In this document: in pieces, positions 5,547 to 5,896 of the stretch
Layout: each line of letters starts with the position of its first letter
How positions within the stretch are numbered: position 1 is the first letter of the stretch
Origin: Xanthobacteraceae bacterium
GTDB taxonomy: Bacteria; Pseudomonadota; Alphaproteobacteria; Rhizobiales; Xanthobacteraceae
Assembly (NCBI GenBank): GCA_030036975.1
Contig: JASHSE010000174.1
Coordinates: 1-5,896, forward strand
Reading direction: 5' to 3'
DNA length: 5,896 nucleotides
The notes under the pieces: generated by a model
The model's input: only the letters and a program-made list of their open reading frames with translations
What the model was told of the DNA's origin: nothing
Database searches by the model: none
Position numbers and translations under genes: made by a program

Positions 5547-5896
5547 GCCCCCGATCCGCCGCCGTCGCCGCGCCGAGCTGGGACGACGGCATTCGCATCA
5601 CGGCCTATCAGGACTCGATGCGGTTTCAGGTGGGAGCCCTGATATCGAGCCATTATGGCGGAGCGCCGGAGGAACGAGAACGCAGCTTCATTCGATTTTA
5701 CGAGCATCCGTTCCAGCGCGATCGCTGCGTTCGGCTGGTTGCGGTGGATGGCGACCGCATCGTCGGATTGCACGCCTTTTTCTACTGGCCCTATCTCTTT
5801 GGCGCGCAACGCTTGGCCAGCTTCCAGATCGGAAACTCGCTCGTGGCAAGCGACTATCGCGGCCGCGGCATCTTCGGCCGTCTTATCGATGCGTCG
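5543..5896 (+). CDS. GNAT-like acyltransferase, 5' part only
   Basis: The frame stays open from GTG 5543 to the window end (118 codons), so the 3' part is missing. The visible half looks like the N-terminal side of a GNAT N-acyltransferase: a first strand near residues 17-22, a helix, RLVAVDGDRIVGLHAFFYWP (64-83) as two central strands, and SFQIGNSLVASDYRGRGIFGRLI (93-115), where RGRGIF matches the acyl-CoA pyrophosphate loop of motif A. The family transfers an acyl group from acyl-CoA (or a similar donor) to an amine; related proteins occur in exopolysaccharide clusters beside deacetylases. A deacetylase followed by an acyltransferase would allow replacing the acyl group on an amino sugar, but that is inference. 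The GTG is chosen for its 4-nt overlap with the deacetylase stop; the next in-frame ATG (5618) would cut off the first strand. Confidence 0.8.
   Translation, partial: MSPRSAAVAAPSWDDGIRITAYQDSMRFQVGALISSHYGGAPEERERSFIRFYEHPFQRDRCVRLVAVDGDRIVGLHAFFYWPYLFGAQRLASFQIGNSLVASDYRGRGIFGRLIDAS

Noticed and set aside
4960..5601. 213-codon minus-strand frame opposite the deacetylase
   Set aside because: Covers the conserved NodB motifs on the other strand, is Arg-rich, and matches no family I recognise.

Overview
The window is about 65% GC by eye and looks like the chromosome of an alphaproteobacterium, most likely in the Bradyrhizobium / Rhodopseudomonas / Xanthobacteraceae range of Hyphomicrobiales. 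The evidence is a LigD of PE-ligase-polymerase order with a long Lys/Arg/Pro/Ala linker, a LexA-type GTTC-N7-GTTC direct repeat (the alphaproteobacterial form of the SOS box), and a TAGGGTGGGCA...CCACCCTA intergenic repeat of a style I recall from Bradyrhizobium genomes. This placement is inference; no rRNA or tRNA is present to fix it.

Left part (1-2803): after what may be the last six codons of an upstream gene, a complete ligD (924 aa) encodes the three-domain enzyme of bacterial non-homologous end joining. Its partner Ku is not in the window.

Middle (2801-3426): ligD converges on a small gene of unknown function (85 aa, minus strand). Between the two stop codons lies a compact repeat element with four half-sites in interleaved order; it starts on the ligD stop codon. 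The small gene has its own promoter-like sequence with a perfect LexA-type box across the spacer and -10, so it may be a DNA-damage-inducible gene next to a double-strand-break repair gene.

Right part (3427-5896): three genes run rightward with 4-nt stop/start overlaps (ATGA, then GTGA): a PF14907-type nucleotidyltransferase-like protein, a NodB-type polysaccharide deacetylase and the first 118 codons of a GNAT-like acyltransferase. The set and its tight coupling suggest the edge of an exopolysaccharide or other surface-glycan biosynthesis and modification cluster that continues past the right end.

The strongest leads are the SOS-type operator in front of the unknown 85-aa gene and the interleaved repeat between the convergent genes. 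Nothing in the window is clearly a new defence or mobile system.
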